Shown piece after piece: positions 11,688 through 21,351 of a stretch of DNA of 64,000 bases (position 1 is the stretch's first letter; each line of letters starts with the position of its first letter). Source of the DNA: Cupriavidus taiwanensis (GTDB lineage Bacteria; Pseudomonadota; Gammaproteobacteria; Burkholderiales; Burkholderiaceae). The notes under the pieces are model-generated. The model worked only from the letters and a program-made list of their open reading frames with translations. It did not search any database and was not told the origin of the DNA. The position numbers and the translations under genes are program-made. The stretch spans positions 1,557,634 through 1,621,633 of the forward strand of contig NZ_LT977070.1 of assembly GCF_900250075.1 (NCBI RefSeq), in the 5' to 3' direction.

Positions 11688-11730
11688 GGTGGTCGTTGTT
11701 GGTGACAGCATGTCACCACCGGCGACCACC
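11688..11730. repeat. Nested inverted repeat (interrupted 16-bp stem)
   Basis: Two perfect inverted repeats are nested: outer arms GGTGGTCG (11688-11695) and CGACCACC (11723-11730), then 4 unpaired bases on each side, then inner arms TGGTGACA (11700-11707) and TGTCACCA (11711-11718) around a GCA loop. This forms a 43-nt hairpin with a symmetric 4x4 internal loop, 23 nt after the BrkB stop, between convergent genes. No T-run follows. Confidence 0.75.
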
Positions 11731-11759
11731 TCACATAAGCGCCAAGCCCCGTCGCCCTT

Positions 11760-12077
11760 TCAAAACGGAATCCTCCCCCGCCAGACATCAAAATACATCA
11801 CCCAATCCCCCATCAGGCTATAGATAGGATGCCGAAACGTAGCCGGCCGATTCTTCTCGAAGCCAAAGTGCCCGACCCAGGCGAACGCATAGCCCGCCAC
11901 CACCGCGGCGAGCAGCCACCACAAATTGCCGGTCACGACCAGCGCCACCAGGCACAGCAGCGCCACCGTCGACCCGGCAAAATGCAGCCGCCGGCAGGTA
12001 CGGTTCTGGTGTTCGCTCAGGTAGTAGGGATAGAAGGCCGCGAAATTCTCGAACTCGCGTGCGCGGGCGTGGGCCAT
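11760..12077 (-). CDS. Mpo1-like (DUF962) membrane protein
   Basis: A 105-residue protein with the DUF962/Mpo1 pattern: FYPYYLSEHQNRTCRRLHFAG (core H and N residues), two or three hydrophobic helices, then HFGFEKNRPATFRHPIYSLMGDW. Yeast Mpo1 is an Fe(II)-dependent dioxygenase acting on 2-hydroxy fatty acids; conserved His residues H23, H32, H70 and H83 are visible here, consistent with metal binding. Bacterial function is not established. It is convergent with the BrkB gene. Confidence 0.88.
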   Translation of the reverse strand: MAHARAREFENFAAFYPYYLSEHQNRTCRRLHFAGSTVALLCLVALVVTGNLWWLLAAVVAGYAFAWVGHFGFEKNRPATFRHPIYSLMGDWVMYFDVWRGRIPF

Positions 12078-12175
12078 GGCTGTCTCCGGCAGGTCTTGTT
12101 TGCTGCAGTGTAGACCTTCCGCGCCGCGATGCAGGGGGGACGGCCGCCGGCGTGGCCGGCCGTCCGGGACCAGCG

Positions 12176-13000
12176 TCAGCCCGCCGCCACCACCTTGCGC
12201 GCAAACGCCGCCAGCGCATCCAGCACTTCATCCGGACGCTCGCCCATCAGCGCATGGCCGCACGGCACCGTCACCACGCTCGCGCTGCGCATCTTGCCGG
12301 CCAGTGCCTGGGCCGCCTTGGGCGAGGTCATCATGTCCTTGCTGCCGGTGATGAACAGCGCCGGGCAGGTCGCCGCCGCGGCGGCTTCCTCGCCATGGGC
12401 ATAGGCGTTGCAGGCCGAGAAGTCGTTGTGGAACACATGCGCCTGCGGGTTGTTGCGCGACACCCGTTCCATCAGCCGCTGGCTGCCGCCATGCATCCAC
12501 GCGCCGGGTCCCGGCGACGACGGCTTGTTGGCGAGGCTCGAATGCGACCAGGTGTTGACCATGGCGATGGCATCGCCCTCGCGGTTGAGCGAGGCGTCCA
12601 GCAGCGCGTCCGAGACCTTCATCGGATACGCCGTGGCCAGCAGGCCGATGCCGCGCACCGCCTGCGGATGCCGCGCCGCGCATTCCAGCGCGATCAGCGA
12701 GCCCATGCTGTGGCCGAACACGAAGGCCGGCGCCGTAACGCCGGCGGCGGCCACCAGCGCCATGACCCAGTCCGCCATGGCTTCGACCGTGGCCAGCGGC
12801 GCGCCCTTGCTGCGGTTGTGGCCGGGCAGGTCCACCGCCAGCACCGAGAAGCCATGGTTGGCGAACCAGCGCGTCTGCAGCGCCCAGACGCTGTGGTCGT
12901 TCTGCGCGCCGTGGACGAAGACCGCGCAGGGCAGGGCGGGGTCGAAGGGTTTGCCGCCGGTATAGGCGTAGGCCGGCTGGCCGGCAAGGTTCAGTTCCAT
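12176..13000 (-). CDS. Alpha/beta fold hydrolase
   Basis: A 274-residue alpha/beta hydrolase. The oxyanion region is VFVHGAQNDHSVW near residue 28, the nucleophile elbow GHSMGS near residue 94, an acid in TGSKD near residue 219 and the histidine in CGHALMGERPDEV near residue 249. Substrate is unknown. The start codon overlaps the stop codon of the O-acetylhomoserine sulfhydrylase gene by one base (TGATG), so it is probably translated from the same message. Confidence 0.88.
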   Translation of the reverse strand: MELNLAGQPAYAYTGGKPFDPALPCAVFVHGAQNDHSVWALQTRWFANHGFSVLAVDLPGHNRSKGAPLATVEAMADWVMALVAAAGVTAPAFVFGHSMGSLIALECAARHPQAVRGIGLLATAYPMKVSDALLDASLNREGDAIAMVNTWSHSSLANKPSSPGPGAWMHGGSQRLMERVSRNNPQAHVFHNDFSACNAYAHGEEAAAAATCPALFITGSKDMMTSPKAAQALAGKMRSASVVTVPCGHALMGERPDEVLDALAAFARKVVAAG

Positions 13001-14316
13001 CAGGCTTGCCCTCCCTTGTTGCCGGCGCCCATGGCCTTCTCGGCCGCCTTCAGGCCGCGCTTGAGATCGTCGATCAGGTCATCGGCATCTTCCAGGCCGA
13101 CCGACAGCCGGATCGTGCCTTCGGTGATGCCGGCCGACTGCAGCGCGGCCGCGTCCATGCGGAAGTGCGTGGTCGACGCGGGGTGGATAACCAGCGAGCG
13201 CGCGTCGCCGACATTGGCCAGATGCGAGAACAGCGACAGGCTTTCGATAAAGCGCTGGCCGGCCAGGCGGTTGCCCTTCAGGTTGAAGCTGAACACCGCG
13301 CCGCAGCCACGCGGCAGCAGGCGCTTGGCCAGTTCGTAGTCGGGGTGCGATTCCAGTTCCGGGTAAGACACCGACTCGACCATCGGGTGCGAGACCAGGA
13401 ACTGCACCACCTTGCGCGTGTTGTCGACATGGCGGCTCATGCGCAGCGGCAGCGTCTCCACGCCCTGCAGCAGCTGCCATGCCGCCATCGGGTTCATGCA
13501 GGCGCCGAAATCGCGCAGGCCCTCGCGGCGCGCGCGCAGCAGGAACGGCGCGACCGTGCTTTCCTCGGTGAACACCATGTTGTGGAAGCCCTCGTAGGGC
13601 TCGGACAGCTCCGGGAAGCGCCCCGAGGCCTCGAAATCGAAGGTGCCGCCCTCGGCAAGCACGCCGCCGATGGTGGTGCCGTGGCCGCCCAGGAACTTCG
13701 TCGCCGAGTGGTAGAGCAGGCCGGCCCCATGATCGAACGGGCGCAGCAGGTAGGGCGTGGTGAAGGTGGAATCCACCAGCAGCGGGATGCCGTGGTCCTG
13801 GCCCAGTTGCGCCAGCGTCGGGATGTCGAGCACGTCCAGCCCGGGGTTGCCCAGCGTCTCGCCGAACAGCAGCCGGGTCTCGGGGCGGATGGCAGCGCGC
13901 CAGGCGTCGATGTCGCGCGCCTTGACGAAGGTGGTCTCGATGCCGAAGCGGCGCAGCGTGTAGTGCAGCAGGTTGTGCGAGCCGCCGTACAGCGCCGACG
14001 AAGCCACGATATGCGAGCCCGCGCCCATCAGCGTGGCTACCGCCAGGTGCAGCGCGGCCTGGCCCGAGGCCGTGGCGATGGCGCCGGCGCCGTTCTCGAG
14101 CGCGGCGATGCGTTCCTCGAGCACCGCCACGGTGGGGTTGGAAATGCGCGAGTAGACGTGCCCCGCGCGTTCCATGTTGAACAGCGACGCGGCGTGCTCG
14201 CTATCCCGGAACACGAAGGACGTGGTCAGGTGGATGGGGGTGGCGCGGGCCCCGGTGGCGGGGTCGGGCGCGGCGCCGGCGTGCAGCGCCAGCGTGTCGA
14301 AGCGGGTTCCGGACAT
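13000..14316 (-). CDS. metY: O-acetylhomoserine aminocarboxypropyltransferase (sulfhydrylase), Cys/Met PLP family
   Basis: A 438-residue PLP enzyme, the MetY length (cystathionine synthases are about 390). It opens with RFDTLALHAG, has TSFVFRDSEHAA near residue 34, and carries the PLP-lysine motif HSATKFLGGHGT near residue 208. It makes homocysteine directly from O-acetylhomoserine and sulfide. The start at 14316 drops 19 upstream in-frame residues that do not belong to the family. The alpha/beta hydrolase gene follows with 1-nt overlap. The gene is divergent from the CBS-domain gene with 249 nt between. Confidence 0.92.
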   Translation of the reverse strand: MSGTRFDTLALHAGAAPDPATGARATPIHLTTSFVFRDSEHAASLFNMERAGHVYSRISNPTVAVLEERIAALENGAGAIATASGQAALHLAVATLMGAGSHIVASSALYGGSHNLLHYTLRRFGIETTFVKARDIDAWRAAIRPETRLLFGETLGNPGLDVLDIPTLAQLGQDHGIPLLVDSTFTTPYLLRPFDHGAGLLYHSATKFLGGHGTTIGGVLAEGGTFDFEASGRFPELSEPYEGFHNMVFTEESTVAPFLLRARREGLRDFGACMNPMAAWQLLQGVETLPLRMSRHVDNTRKVVQFLVSHPMVESVSYPELESHPDYELAKRLLPRGCGAVFSFNLKGNRLAGQRFIESLSLFSHLANVGDARSLVIHPASTTHFRMDAAALQSAGITEGTIRLSVGLEDADDLIDDLKRGLKAAEKAMGAGNKGGQA

Positions 14317-14442
14317 GGTCGGTCGGCCTTGAGTTGTCTCCGGCCAGCATCGTAGCATCGTGCGCCCGCCCACGCGCGCCGGCGGCCCGGAAACCGGCCT
14401 CCCGCTTTACTTTGGCGGCGGGTTTGGGCTAGCATCGGCCAA

Positions 14443-14523
14443 CGGGCACACGGTGCCCGCACACCCGTAGACAGATAACAATGCGACCGGTATCGCCCCC
14501 GGTGCCACGGCCGGCGCGATACC
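14443..14523 (+). promoter_or_regulatory. Structured leader upstream of the CBS-domain gene
   Basis: Two hairpins precede the CBS gene. The first has arms CGGGCAC (14443-14449) and GTGCCCG (14453-14459). The second has arms GGTATCGC (14489-14496) and GCGATACC (14516-14523), with an inner CCGG/CCGG pairing inside its loop. A plausible -10-like TAACAAT lies at about 14476-14482. It does not match a riboswitch class that I recognise. Confidence 0.4.
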
Positions 14524-14565
14524 CTCAGTTTCAGCTCAGTGTGAGCGCAGGCAGCGGAGACCACC

Positions 14566-15012
14566 ATGAAAGTCAGCGACATCCTCCAGATCAAGGGCAA
14601 TACGCTCTACACCGTGACGCCTGACACCTCCTTGCTGGTCGCCGTGCACACCATGGCCGAGCACGATATCGGCTCGCTGGTGGTGATGGAGTACGGCGAC
14701 CTGGTCGGCATGCTGACCTTCCGCGAGATCATCGAGACGCTGGCCCGCAACAATGGCAACGTCGGTACCAGCAGCATCCGCAAGGTGATGGACGATGCGC
14801 CGCTGACCTGCACCATGGAAACCGACGTCAACGAGGTTCGTCGGATGATGCTGGAGCGTCACACCCGCTACCTGCCCGTGCTCGACAACCGCACGCTGAT
14901 GGGCGTGATCTCGTTCTACGACGTCGCCAAGGCCGTGGTCGAGGACCAGAGTTTCGAGAACAAGATGCTCAAGGCGTATATCCGCGACTGGCCGGAGGAG
15001 CGCGCCGAGTGA
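14566..15012 (+). CDS. Paired CBS-domain protein
   Basis: A 148-residue protein consisting of two CBS domains (about residues 8-65 and 74-130) with no effector domain. Typical motifs are SLLVAVHTMAEHDIGSLVV and ERHTRYLPVLD...LMGVISFYDVAK. Such stand-alone CBS pairs bind adenosine nucleotides and sense energy state; the partner is unknown. The upstream SD is GCGGAGACC, 3 nt before ATG. It is followed by a 150-nt gap and the MFS-acyltransferase gene. Confidence 0.9.
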   Translation: MKVSDILQIKGNTLYTVTPDTSLLVAVHTMAEHDIGSLVVMEYGDLVGMLTFREIIETLARNNGNVGTSSIRKVMDDAPLTCTMETDVNEVRRMMLERHTRYLPVLDNRTLMGVISFYDVAKAVVEDQSFENKMLKAYIRDWPEERAE

Positions 15013-15162
15013 TGGCGCCCGGCCGCGCCGGCTGACCCCGCCTGCGAAAATGCCGTCGGTGGGCGCCGCCGGACCGCGGCAAGGTGGCGGACAGGCCGCG
15101 GCTGCGGCACACTAGCCGGCGTCCCCACTCCGTTGGCGGTCGCCCGACCGACCGGCCCATCC

Positions 15163-17061
15163 ATGAGCCAACACAGCCAGTTCCGACTGCTCGGCCTGCG
15201 CCGTTTCGCGCCGTTCTTCTGGACCCAGTTCCTGGGGGCGATGAACGATAACGTGTTCAAGGTCGCCTTCACCTCGCTGGTGACCTACCACACGGCGCTG
15301 TTCGAGGGCGTCGACGCGCGCAGCGCGGCGTTCCTGATCTCGGCCATCTTTATCGCGCCGTTCGTGCTGTTCTCGGCCACCAGCGGGCAGATCGCCGACA
15401 AGCTGGAGAAGTCGCGGCTGATCCGGCTGGTCAAGTCGCTGGAAATCGCCATCATGGTGCTGGGCCTGGCCGGCTTTGCCTGGCACAGCGCGCCGCTGCT
15501 GTACGCCGGCACCTTCCTGATGGGGCTGCATTCCACGCTGTTCGGGCCGGTCAAGTTTGCCTACCTGCCGCAGCACCTGGACGAGAGCGAACTGGTCGGC
15601 GGCAACGGGCTGGTCGAGATGGGTACCTTCGTCGCGATCCTGATCGGCACGCTGATCGGCGGCGAGCTGGCCGGGCTGCAACAGGGCGGTGCCATGGTCG
15701 GGCCGCTGTACGTGGGCGCGGCCTGCGTGATCATCGCCGTGGCCGGGCGGCTGGTGGCTGGCCGCATCCCGGCGTCGCCGGCGCCGCAGCCGGACCTGCG
15801 CATCAACTGGAACCCGTTTTCCGAAACCTGGCGCAACCTGGTGCTGGCGCGCGGCAACCGCACCGTGTTCCTGAGCCTGCTCGGCATTTCGTGGCTGTGG
15901 TTCCTCGGCGCGACCTTCCTGACCTCGTTCTTCAGCTATGCCAAGGATGTGCTGGGCGGCGACCAGAACGTGGTGACGCTGCTGCTGGCGGTGTTCTCGC
16001 TGGGCATCGGCACCGGTTCGCTGCTGTGCGAGCGCCTGTCGGGGCGCCATGTCGAGATCGGTCTGGTGCCGTTCGGCTCGATCGGCATGACCGTGTTCGC
16101 GGTCGATCTGTACTTTGCCAGCCAGGGGCAGGCGCCGGCCGCGCTGAGCGGCATCGGCGCCTTCCTGGCCGCGCCGCACCACTGGCGCGTGCTGGCCGAC
16201 CTGTTTTTGCTGGCGATGTTCGGCGGGTTCTACAGCGTGCCGCTGTACGCGCTGATCCAGAGCCGCAGCGCGCCCACGCACCGCGCCCGCATCATCGCCG
16301 CCAACAACATCCTGAACAGCTTCTTCATGATCGCGGCCTCGTTGCTGGGCGTGGCGCTGACCCAGGCGGGCTACACCATCCCGCAGCTGTTCCTGGTGGT
16401 GGGGCTGCTCAATGCGGTGGTGGCGGTCTACATCTATTCGCTGGTGCCGGAATTCCTGCTGCGCTTTATCGCGTGGATCCTGGTCCATACCCTCTATCGC
16501 CTGCGCCGCATCAATGCCGAGCGCATCCCCGCGGACGGTCCGGCGGTGCTGGTGTGCAACCACGTCAGCTTTGCCGATGCGGTGGTGCTGATGGCGTGCA
16601 GCCCGCGCCCGGTGCGCTTCCTGATGGACCACAACATCTTCAAGGTGCCGCTGCTGTCGTGGTTCTTCCGCCAGGCGCGGGCGATCCCGATCGCGCCGGC
16701 GCACCAGGATCCCGAGATGCTGCGGCGTGCCTACGACAGCGTGGCCCAGGCGCTGGAAGACGGCGACCTGGTCTGCATCTTCCCCGAAGGCAAGATCACC
16801 GCCACCGGCGACATCAATCCGTTCAAGCAGGGCGTGCAGCAGATCATCCGCCGCACCCCGGTGCCGGTGGTGCCAATGGCGCTGCGCGGGCTGTGGGGCA
16901 GCTTTTTCTCGCGCAAGGGCGCGCCGGCGATGTCGCGGCCGTTCCGGCGCGGCATCCTGAACCGGCTCGAGCTGGTGGTGGGCGAGCCGGTGCCGCCCGA
17001 GTCGGCCACCCCGGAAGGCCTGCAGCAGATGGTGCAGGCCTTGCGCGGCGACTGGCGCTAG
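15163..17061 (+). CDS. MFS transporter fused to a 1-acyl-glycerol-3-phosphate (PlsC-type) acyltransferase
   Basis: A 632-residue two-domain protein. Residues 1-420 are a 12-helix MFS carrier like LplT (NDNVFKVAFTSLVTY near residue 28). Residues 440-632 are a PlsC acyltransferase with the catalytic NHVSFAD (His about 467, Asp about 472) and FPEGKIT (about 540). This is the LplT/Aas type of arrangement that flips lysophospholipid inward and re-acylates it, but the acyl-ACP synthetase domain of longer fusions is absent. ATG 15163 was preferred over an in-frame TTG at 15133 because the carrier's conserved N-terminus follows directly. About 21 nt separate it from the GST-like gene. Confidence 0.9.
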   Translation: MSQHSQFRLLGLRRFAPFFWTQFLGAMNDNVFKVAFTSLVTYHTALFEGVDARSAAFLISAIFIAPFVLFSATSGQIADKLEKSRLIRLVKSLEIAIMVLGLAGFAWHSAPLLYAGTFLMGLHSTLFGPVKFAYLPQHLDESELVGGNGLVEMGTFVAILIGTLIGGELAGLQQGGAMVGPLYVGAACVIIAVAGRLVAGRIPASPAPQPDLRINWNPFSETWRNLVLARGNRTVFLSLLGISWLWFLGATFLTSFFSYAKDVLGGDQNVVTLLLAVFSLGIGTGSLLCERLSGRHVEIGLVPFGSIGMTVFAVDLYFASQGQAPAALSGIGAFLAAPHHWRVLADLFLLAMFGGFYSVPLYALIQSRSAPTHRARIIAANNILNSFFMIAASLLGVALTQAGYTIPQLFLVVGLLNAVVAVYIYSLVPEFLLRFIAWILVHTLYRLRRINAERIPADGPAVLVCNHVSFADAVVLMACSPRPVRFLMDHNIFKVPLLSWFFRQARAIPIAPAHQDPEMLRRAYDSVAQALEDGDLVCIFPEGKITATGDINPFKQGVQQIIRRTPVPVVPMALRGLWGSFFSRKGAPAMSRPFRRGILNRLELVVGEPVPPESATPEGLQQMVQALRGDWR

Positions 17062-17082
17062 CTGACGCAAAGGCGATCCCCG

Positions 17083-17817
17083 ATGATCACGCTCTACACC
17101 TTCGGCCCCGCCTTCGGGCTGCCCGATGCCAGCCCCTTCGTTACCAAGGCCGAGATGCTGCTCAAGCTGGCCGGCCTGCCATACCACGCGCGCCCCGGCA
17201 GCCTGCGGCGCGCGCCCAAGGGCAAGCTGCCGTACCTGGACGACATGGGCCGGATCGTGGCCGATTCCACCATGATCCGCTGGCATATCGAGAAGACCTA
17301 CCACATCGATTTCGACGAGGGCCTGAGCCCGGCCGAGCGCGGCATTGCCTGGGCCGCCGAGAAGCTGATGGAGGACCATCTCTACTGGGCGGTGGCGCGG
17401 GTGCGCTGGCTGGACCAGGCCAATTTCGACAAGGGCCCGGCCCAGTTCTTCCGCAGCGTGCCGGCGCCGGTGCGCGGCCTGGCCGAGCGGCTGGTGCGCT
17501 ACAAGGTGCGCAAGACGCTGTGGGGGCAGGGCCTGGGCCGGCATAGCGAGGAAGAGCTGGTGGCGCTGGCCAGCAAGGGCGTGGCCTCGATCGCCGACAT
17601 CCTGGGCGACAAGCGCTACCTGATGGGCGACCGGCCGTGCGGGGCGGATGCGACGCTCTTTGCCTTTGCCGGCAGCCTGCTGTGCCCCGTATTCGACACC
17701 CCCATCCGCACCGCGGCCGAGGGGCATGCCAACCTGGTGGCCTATATGGACCGGATGCGCGCCGAGTTCTATCCGGAGCTGGCCGCCGGACCGGTGCCGC
17801 AGGGCGTAGCCGCCTGA
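17083..17817 (+). CDS. Glutathione S-transferase family protein (Faxc/metaxin-like N-domain)
   Basis: A 244-residue protein. A thioredoxin-like N-terminal domain ([25 protein letters not shown], core PDASPF) is followed by an all-helical C-domain with [20 protein letters not shown] near residue 182. The pattern is closer to the GST_N_4/failed-axon-connections group than to classical detoxifying GSTs. Substrate is unknown. It lies between the MFS-acyltransferase gene and aroC, all rightward. Confidence 0.85.
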   Translation: MITLYTFGPAFGLPDASPFVTKAEMLLKLAGLPYHARPGSLRRAPKGKLPYLDDMGRIVADSTMIRWHIEKTYHIDFDEGLSPAERGIAWAAEKLMEDHLYWAVARVRWLDQANFDKGPAQFFRSVPAPVRGLAERLVRYKVRKTLWGQGLGRHSEEELVALASKGVASIADILGDKRYLMGDRPCGADATLFAFAGSLLCPVFDTPIRTAAEGHANLVAYMDRMRAEFYPELAAGPVPQGVAA

Positions 17818-17902
17818 GCGTTTCCGCACCGCCAGGGGCCGCCCGGGCATCGCCATTGGCCTTACAATGGAGGCCGTCCCCAATTCCTGTGCGGTTTCCA
17901 TC

Positions 17903-19012
17903 ATGTCCGGCAACACCCTTGGCCTGCTTTTCACTGTCACCACGTTCGGAGAATCGCACGGGCCCGCCATCGGCGCGGTGGTGGACGGCTGCCCGCCGGG
18001 CCTGGCGCTGACCGAGGCCGACATCCAGGGCGACCTGGACCGCCGCAAGCCCGGCACCTCGCGCCACGTCACCCAGCGCAAGGAACCGGACCAGGTCGAG
18101 ATCCTGTCCGGCGTGTTCGAGGGCAAGACCACCGGCACCCCGATCTGCCTGCTGATCCGCAACACCGACCAGCGCAGCAAGGACTACGGCAATATCGTCG
18201 AGACCTTCCGCCCGGGCCATGCCGATTACACCTACTGGCAGAAATACGGCATCCGCGACCATCGCGGCGGCGGCCGCTCGTCTGCGCGCCTGACCGCGCC
18301 GGTGGTGGCGGCGGGCGCGGTGGCCAAGAAATGGCTGCGCGAGCAGTACGGCACCGAGATCCGGGGCTATATGTCGCAGCTGGGCGAAATCGCGGTGCCG
18401 TTCACCGACTGGTCGCACGTGCCGGAGAACCCGTTCTTCGCCGCCAACGCCGACATCATCCCTGAGCTGGAAACGTATATGGACGCGCTGCGCCGCGACG
18501 GCGACTCGGTCGGCGCGCGCATCGAGGTGGTGGCCAGCAACGTGCCCGTGGGGCTGGGCGAGCCGCTGTTCGACAAGCTCGATGCCGATATCGCGCACGC
18601 CATGATGGGCATCAACGCGGTCAAGGGCGTCGAGATCGGCGCTGGCTTCGACAGCGTCGCGCAGCGCGGCAGCGTGCATGGCGACGAGCTGACCGCCGCG
18701 GGCTTCCGCACCAACAACGCCGGCGGCGTGCTGGGCGGCATCTCCACCGGGCAGGACATCACCGTGTCGCTGGCGATCAAGCCGACGTCTTCTATCCGCA
18801 CCCCGCGCGAATCGATCGACAAGGCCGGCAACGCCGCCACCGTCGAGACCTTCGGCCGCCACGACCCGTGCGTGGGCATCCGCGCCACGCCGATCGCCGA
18901 GGCCATGCTGGCGCTGGTGCTGGTCGACCACGCGCTGCGCCACCGCGCGCAGTGCGGCGACGTTCGCGTCGAAACGCCGCGCATCCCCGCGCAGGCCGGC
19001 CAGACCCGCTGA
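17903..19012 (+). CDS. aroC: Chorismate synthase
   Basis: A 369-residue enzyme that converts 5-enolpyruvylshikimate-3-phosphate to chorismate using reduced FMN, the last step of the shikimate pathway. All signatures are present: [18 protein letters not shown] at residues 16-33, RRKPG...[29 protein letters not shown] near 123 and [17 protein letters not shown] near 270. The ATG at 17903 gives the standard N-terminus MSGNTLG. A TACAAT -10-like element lies about 40 nt upstream. The downstream MFS gene starts 1 nt after the stop. Confidence 0.97.
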   Translation: MSGNTLGLLFTVTTFGESHGPAIGAVVDGCPPGLALTEADIQGDLDRRKPGTSRHVTQRKEPDQVEILSGVFEGKTTGTPICLLIRNTDQRSKDYGNIVETFRPGHADYTYWQKYGIRDHRGGGRSSARLTAPVVAAGAVAKKWLREQYGTEIRGYMSQLGEIAVPFTDWSHVPENPFFAANADIIPELETYMDALRRDGDSVGARIEVVASNVPVGLGEPLFDKLDADIAHAMMGINAVKGVEIGAGFDSVAQRGSVHGDELTAAGFRTNNAGGVLGGISTGQDITVSLAIKPTSSIRTPRESIDKAGNAATVETFGRHDPCVGIRATPIAEAMLALVLVDHALRHRAQCGDVRVETPRIPAQAGQTR

Positions 19013-19013
19013 C

Positions 19014-20285
19014 TTGACGCCGCAGCGCGCGGGCGGCCAAAGCGGGGCCGACGGCCCCGACCATGCCCGCTTCGGGCTCTTTTACCTGGGCTATTACGGC
19101 TACGTCGGCCTGATCTCGCCCTACGTCAGCCTGTACTTCGCCGACCGCGGCTTCGACCCGGTGCAGATCGGCGTGCTGATGGCAAGCTTCCAGGTCAGCC
19201 GCATCGCCGGGCCCTACCTGTGGGGCTGGCTCTCCGACATGATGCACACGCGCGTGCGCATCCTGCGCGTCAGCGCGTTCACTTCGCTGCTGGCGTTCCT
19301 GCTGCTGCCTGGCGTCGGCAGCTACGGCGGCATGATGGCGATGATGCTGACGCTGAGCCTCCTGACCAGCGCGATGTCGCCGCTGGGCGATGCGCTGACC
19401 ATTTCCACGCTGCGCCGTTACGGCGCCTTCGACCACAGCTACGGCCGCATCCGCATGTTCGGCTCGCTCGGCTTTATCGGCGCGGTGCTGGCCGGCGGGG
19501 CGCTGTTCGAGGCGGTCGGCATGCGCGCGTTCCCGTGGGTGGCGAGCGCGCTGCTGGCAATCCTGGCCGGGGTGGTCCTGACCATGCGCGACGCGGCGGA
19601 CGAGGGCCCGCGCACGACGCCACCGCGCGCCTTGCCGCTGCTGCGCCGCCCGGACGTGGCCTGGTTCCTGGCGTCGGCCTTCCTGATGATGTTCGCGCAC
19701 GCGGCGCTCTACGTGTTCTACTCGCTGTGGCTGGAGACGCTGGGCTACAGCAAGTTCGCCATCGGCGTGATGTGGACCATCGGCGTGGTCGCCGAAATCG
19801 TCTTCTTCTACTACCAGGGCGTGCTGTTCGCGCGCTACGCGCTGCGCACCATCCTGGCGGGCACCTTCGTGCTGGCGGCGCTGCGCTTCGGGCTGACCGG
19901 CTACCTGGCGCAGTTCGCGTGGCTGATGGCGGTGGTGCAGGTGCTGCACGCGGCCACCTTCGCCGCCCACCACAGCGCCAGCCTGAAGCGACTGCAGGCG
20001 TGGTTTGCCGGACCGCTGCAGGGGCGCGGGCAGGCGCTGTACACCGGCATCTCCTACGGCGTGGGCGGCACGCTGGGTGGGCTGGCGATGGGCTGGACCT
20101 GGAACGCGCTGGCGCCGGCGCATACCTTCGGACTCGCCGCCGTGGCCGCGGCGGCGGGGGCCTTCTGCGCGGTGATGAGCTTTCGCGCGGAAGGCGACGG
20201 CGCGCTTCAGTCCAGCGCCGCGCAGACCCGCTCGGCAATCGCCAGCGACGAGGTCAGCCCCGGCGATTCGATGCCGAACAGGTGA
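19014..20285 (+). CDS. MFS transporter (HcaT/MFS_1-like)
   Basis: A 423-residue carrier with about 12 hydrophobic helices, beginning at [27 protein letters not shown] (core [11 protein letters not shown]). Motifs [21 protein letters not shown] and [14 protein letters not shown] match the HcaT/nucleoside-H+ symporter-like MFS group. The only suitable start is TTG 19014, one base after the aroC stop; the first ATG would delete helix 1. Its last 26 residues are encoded opposite the 3' end of the convergent oxidase gene (79-nt overlap). Substrate is unknown. Confidence 0.85.
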   Translation: MTPQRAGGQSGADGPDHARFGLFYLGYYGYVGLISPYVSLYFADRGFDPVQIGVLMASFQVSRIAGPYLWGWLSDMMHTRVRILRVSAFTSLLAFLLLPGVGSYGGMMAMMLTLSLLTSAMSPLGDALTISTLRRYGAFDHSYGRIRMFGSLGFIGAVLAGGALFEAVGMRAFPWVASALLAILAGVVLTMRDAADEGPRTTPPRALPLLRRPDVAWFLASAFLMMFAHAALYVFYSLWLETLGYSKFAIGVMWTIGVVAEIVFFYYQGVLFARYALRTILAGTFVLAALRFGLTGYLAQFAWLMAVVQVLHAATFAAHHSASLKRLQAWFAGPLQGRGQALYTGISYGVGGTLGGLAMGWTWNALAPAHTFGLAAVAAAAGAFCAVMSFRAEGDGALQSSAAQTRSAIASDEVSPGDSMPNR

Positions 20286-21313
20286 ACCAGCCCCGGCACG
20301 CCGTGCACGGCGGGGCCGTCGATGCGGAAGTCCGCCGCGGCTTCATGCGGGCCGCTGATCTTGGGGCGAATGCCGGCATAGCCGGGCTGCAGCGCGCCGT
20401 CGGCCAGGCCCGGCCAGTAGCGGCGCACCTCGTCATAGAACGCGTCGGCGTCCGCCGCGTCGACGCCGTATTCGATTTCGTCGATCCAGCGCACATTGGG
20501 GCCGAAGCGCGCCTGGCCGCCCAGGTCGATGGTCAGGTGCACGCCAAGTCCTGCAGCTTCGGGCACGGGGTAGATCAGCCGTGAGAACGGCGCGCGGCCG
20601 GCCAGCGTGAAATAGCAGCCCTTGGCATAGTACTGTGGCGGGATGTGGGCTGCGGGCATGCCGTCGATGCGGCGTGCCAGTTCCGGTGCCGTCAGCCCGG
20701 CCGAATTCACCACCGTGCGCGCCAGCAGCGTGGTGGCGCTGCCGTCTTCCGCGCCGACCTCCAGCCGGATGCCGTCCGGCGTGACCGCGCCGCCCAGCAC
20801 CGGCGACTGTACCGCCAGCATCGCGCCCGCGTTTTCCGCATCGCCCAGCAGCGCCGTCATCAGGCCATGGCTGTCGACGATCCCGGTCGATGGCGACAGC
20901 AGCGCCGCATGGCACTGCAGCTGCGGCTCCAGCGCCTGCGCCTCGCTACGATCGATCAGGCGCAGGTCGTCCACGCCATTGGCGGCCGCCCTGGCACGGA
21001 TGCCTTCGAGCGTCGCCACCTGGGCCGCGCTGGTGGCGACGATCAGCTTGCCGCAGCGCTGGTGCGGCACGTGGCGGCTGGCGCAATAGTCGTACAGCAT
21101 GGCCTTGCCGCGCACGCACAGCTGCGCCTTGAGCGAGCCGGCCGGATAGTAGATGCCGGCATGGATGACCTCGCTGTTGCGCGCGCTGGTAATGGTGCCG
21201 AAGGCGTTCTCGGCTTCCAGGATGATCACTTCGCGGCCTTGCAGCGCCAGCGCGCGCGCGACCGCCAGTCCCACCACGCCGGCGCCGATCACGACGCAAT
21301 CCACTGTGTCCAT
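20207..21313 (-). CDS. lhgO: L-2-hydroxyglutarate oxidase-like FAD-dependent oxidoreductase
   Basis: A 368-residue DAO-family flavoprotein. The N-terminal FAD Rossmann motif is [16 protein letters not shown] (residues 8-23). The sequence [21 protein letters not shown] at about residue 46 (core IHAGIYY) is characteristic of L-2-hydroxyglutarate dehydrogenases/oxidases. The C-terminal FAD motif [14 protein letters not shown] closes the fold. It would oxidise L-2-hydroxyglutarate to 2-oxoglutarate. A FadR-type regulator is encoded 38 nt upstream on the same strand, as expected for a substrate-induced pair. The gene symbol is by family resemblance only. Confidence 0.82.
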   Translation of the reverse strand: MDTVDCVVIGAGVVGLAVARALALQGREVIILEAENAFGTITSARNSEVIHAGIYYPAGSLKAQLCVRGKAMLYDYCASRHVPHQRCGKLIVATSAAQVATLEGIRARAAANGVDDLRLIDRSEAQALEPQLQCHAALLSPSTGIVDSHGLMTALLGDAENAGAMLAVQSPVLGGAVTPDGIRLEVGAEDGSATTLLARTVVNSAGLTAPELARRIDGMPAAHIPPQYYAKGCYFTLAGRAPFSRLIYPVPEAAGLGVHLTIDLGGQARFGPNVRWIDEIEYGVDAADADAFYDEVRRYWPGLADGALQPGYAGIRPKISGPHEAAADFRIDGPAVHGVPGLVHLFGIESPGLTSSLAIAERVCAALD

Positions 21314-21351
21314 GGTTGTTCCTTGCTTCAGGGGTCTCGATATATCTGGCT

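Noticed and set aside
14317..14442. SAM or SAH riboswitch upstream of metY
   Set aside because: No recognisable core of these classes could be seen in the leader of the leftward gene.
15112..18180. A 1022-codon leftward open frame
   Set aside because: It is antisense to three well-supported genes (MFS-acyltransferase, GST-like, aroC) and has Arg/His/Gln-rich composition typical of reverse frames in GC-rich DNA.
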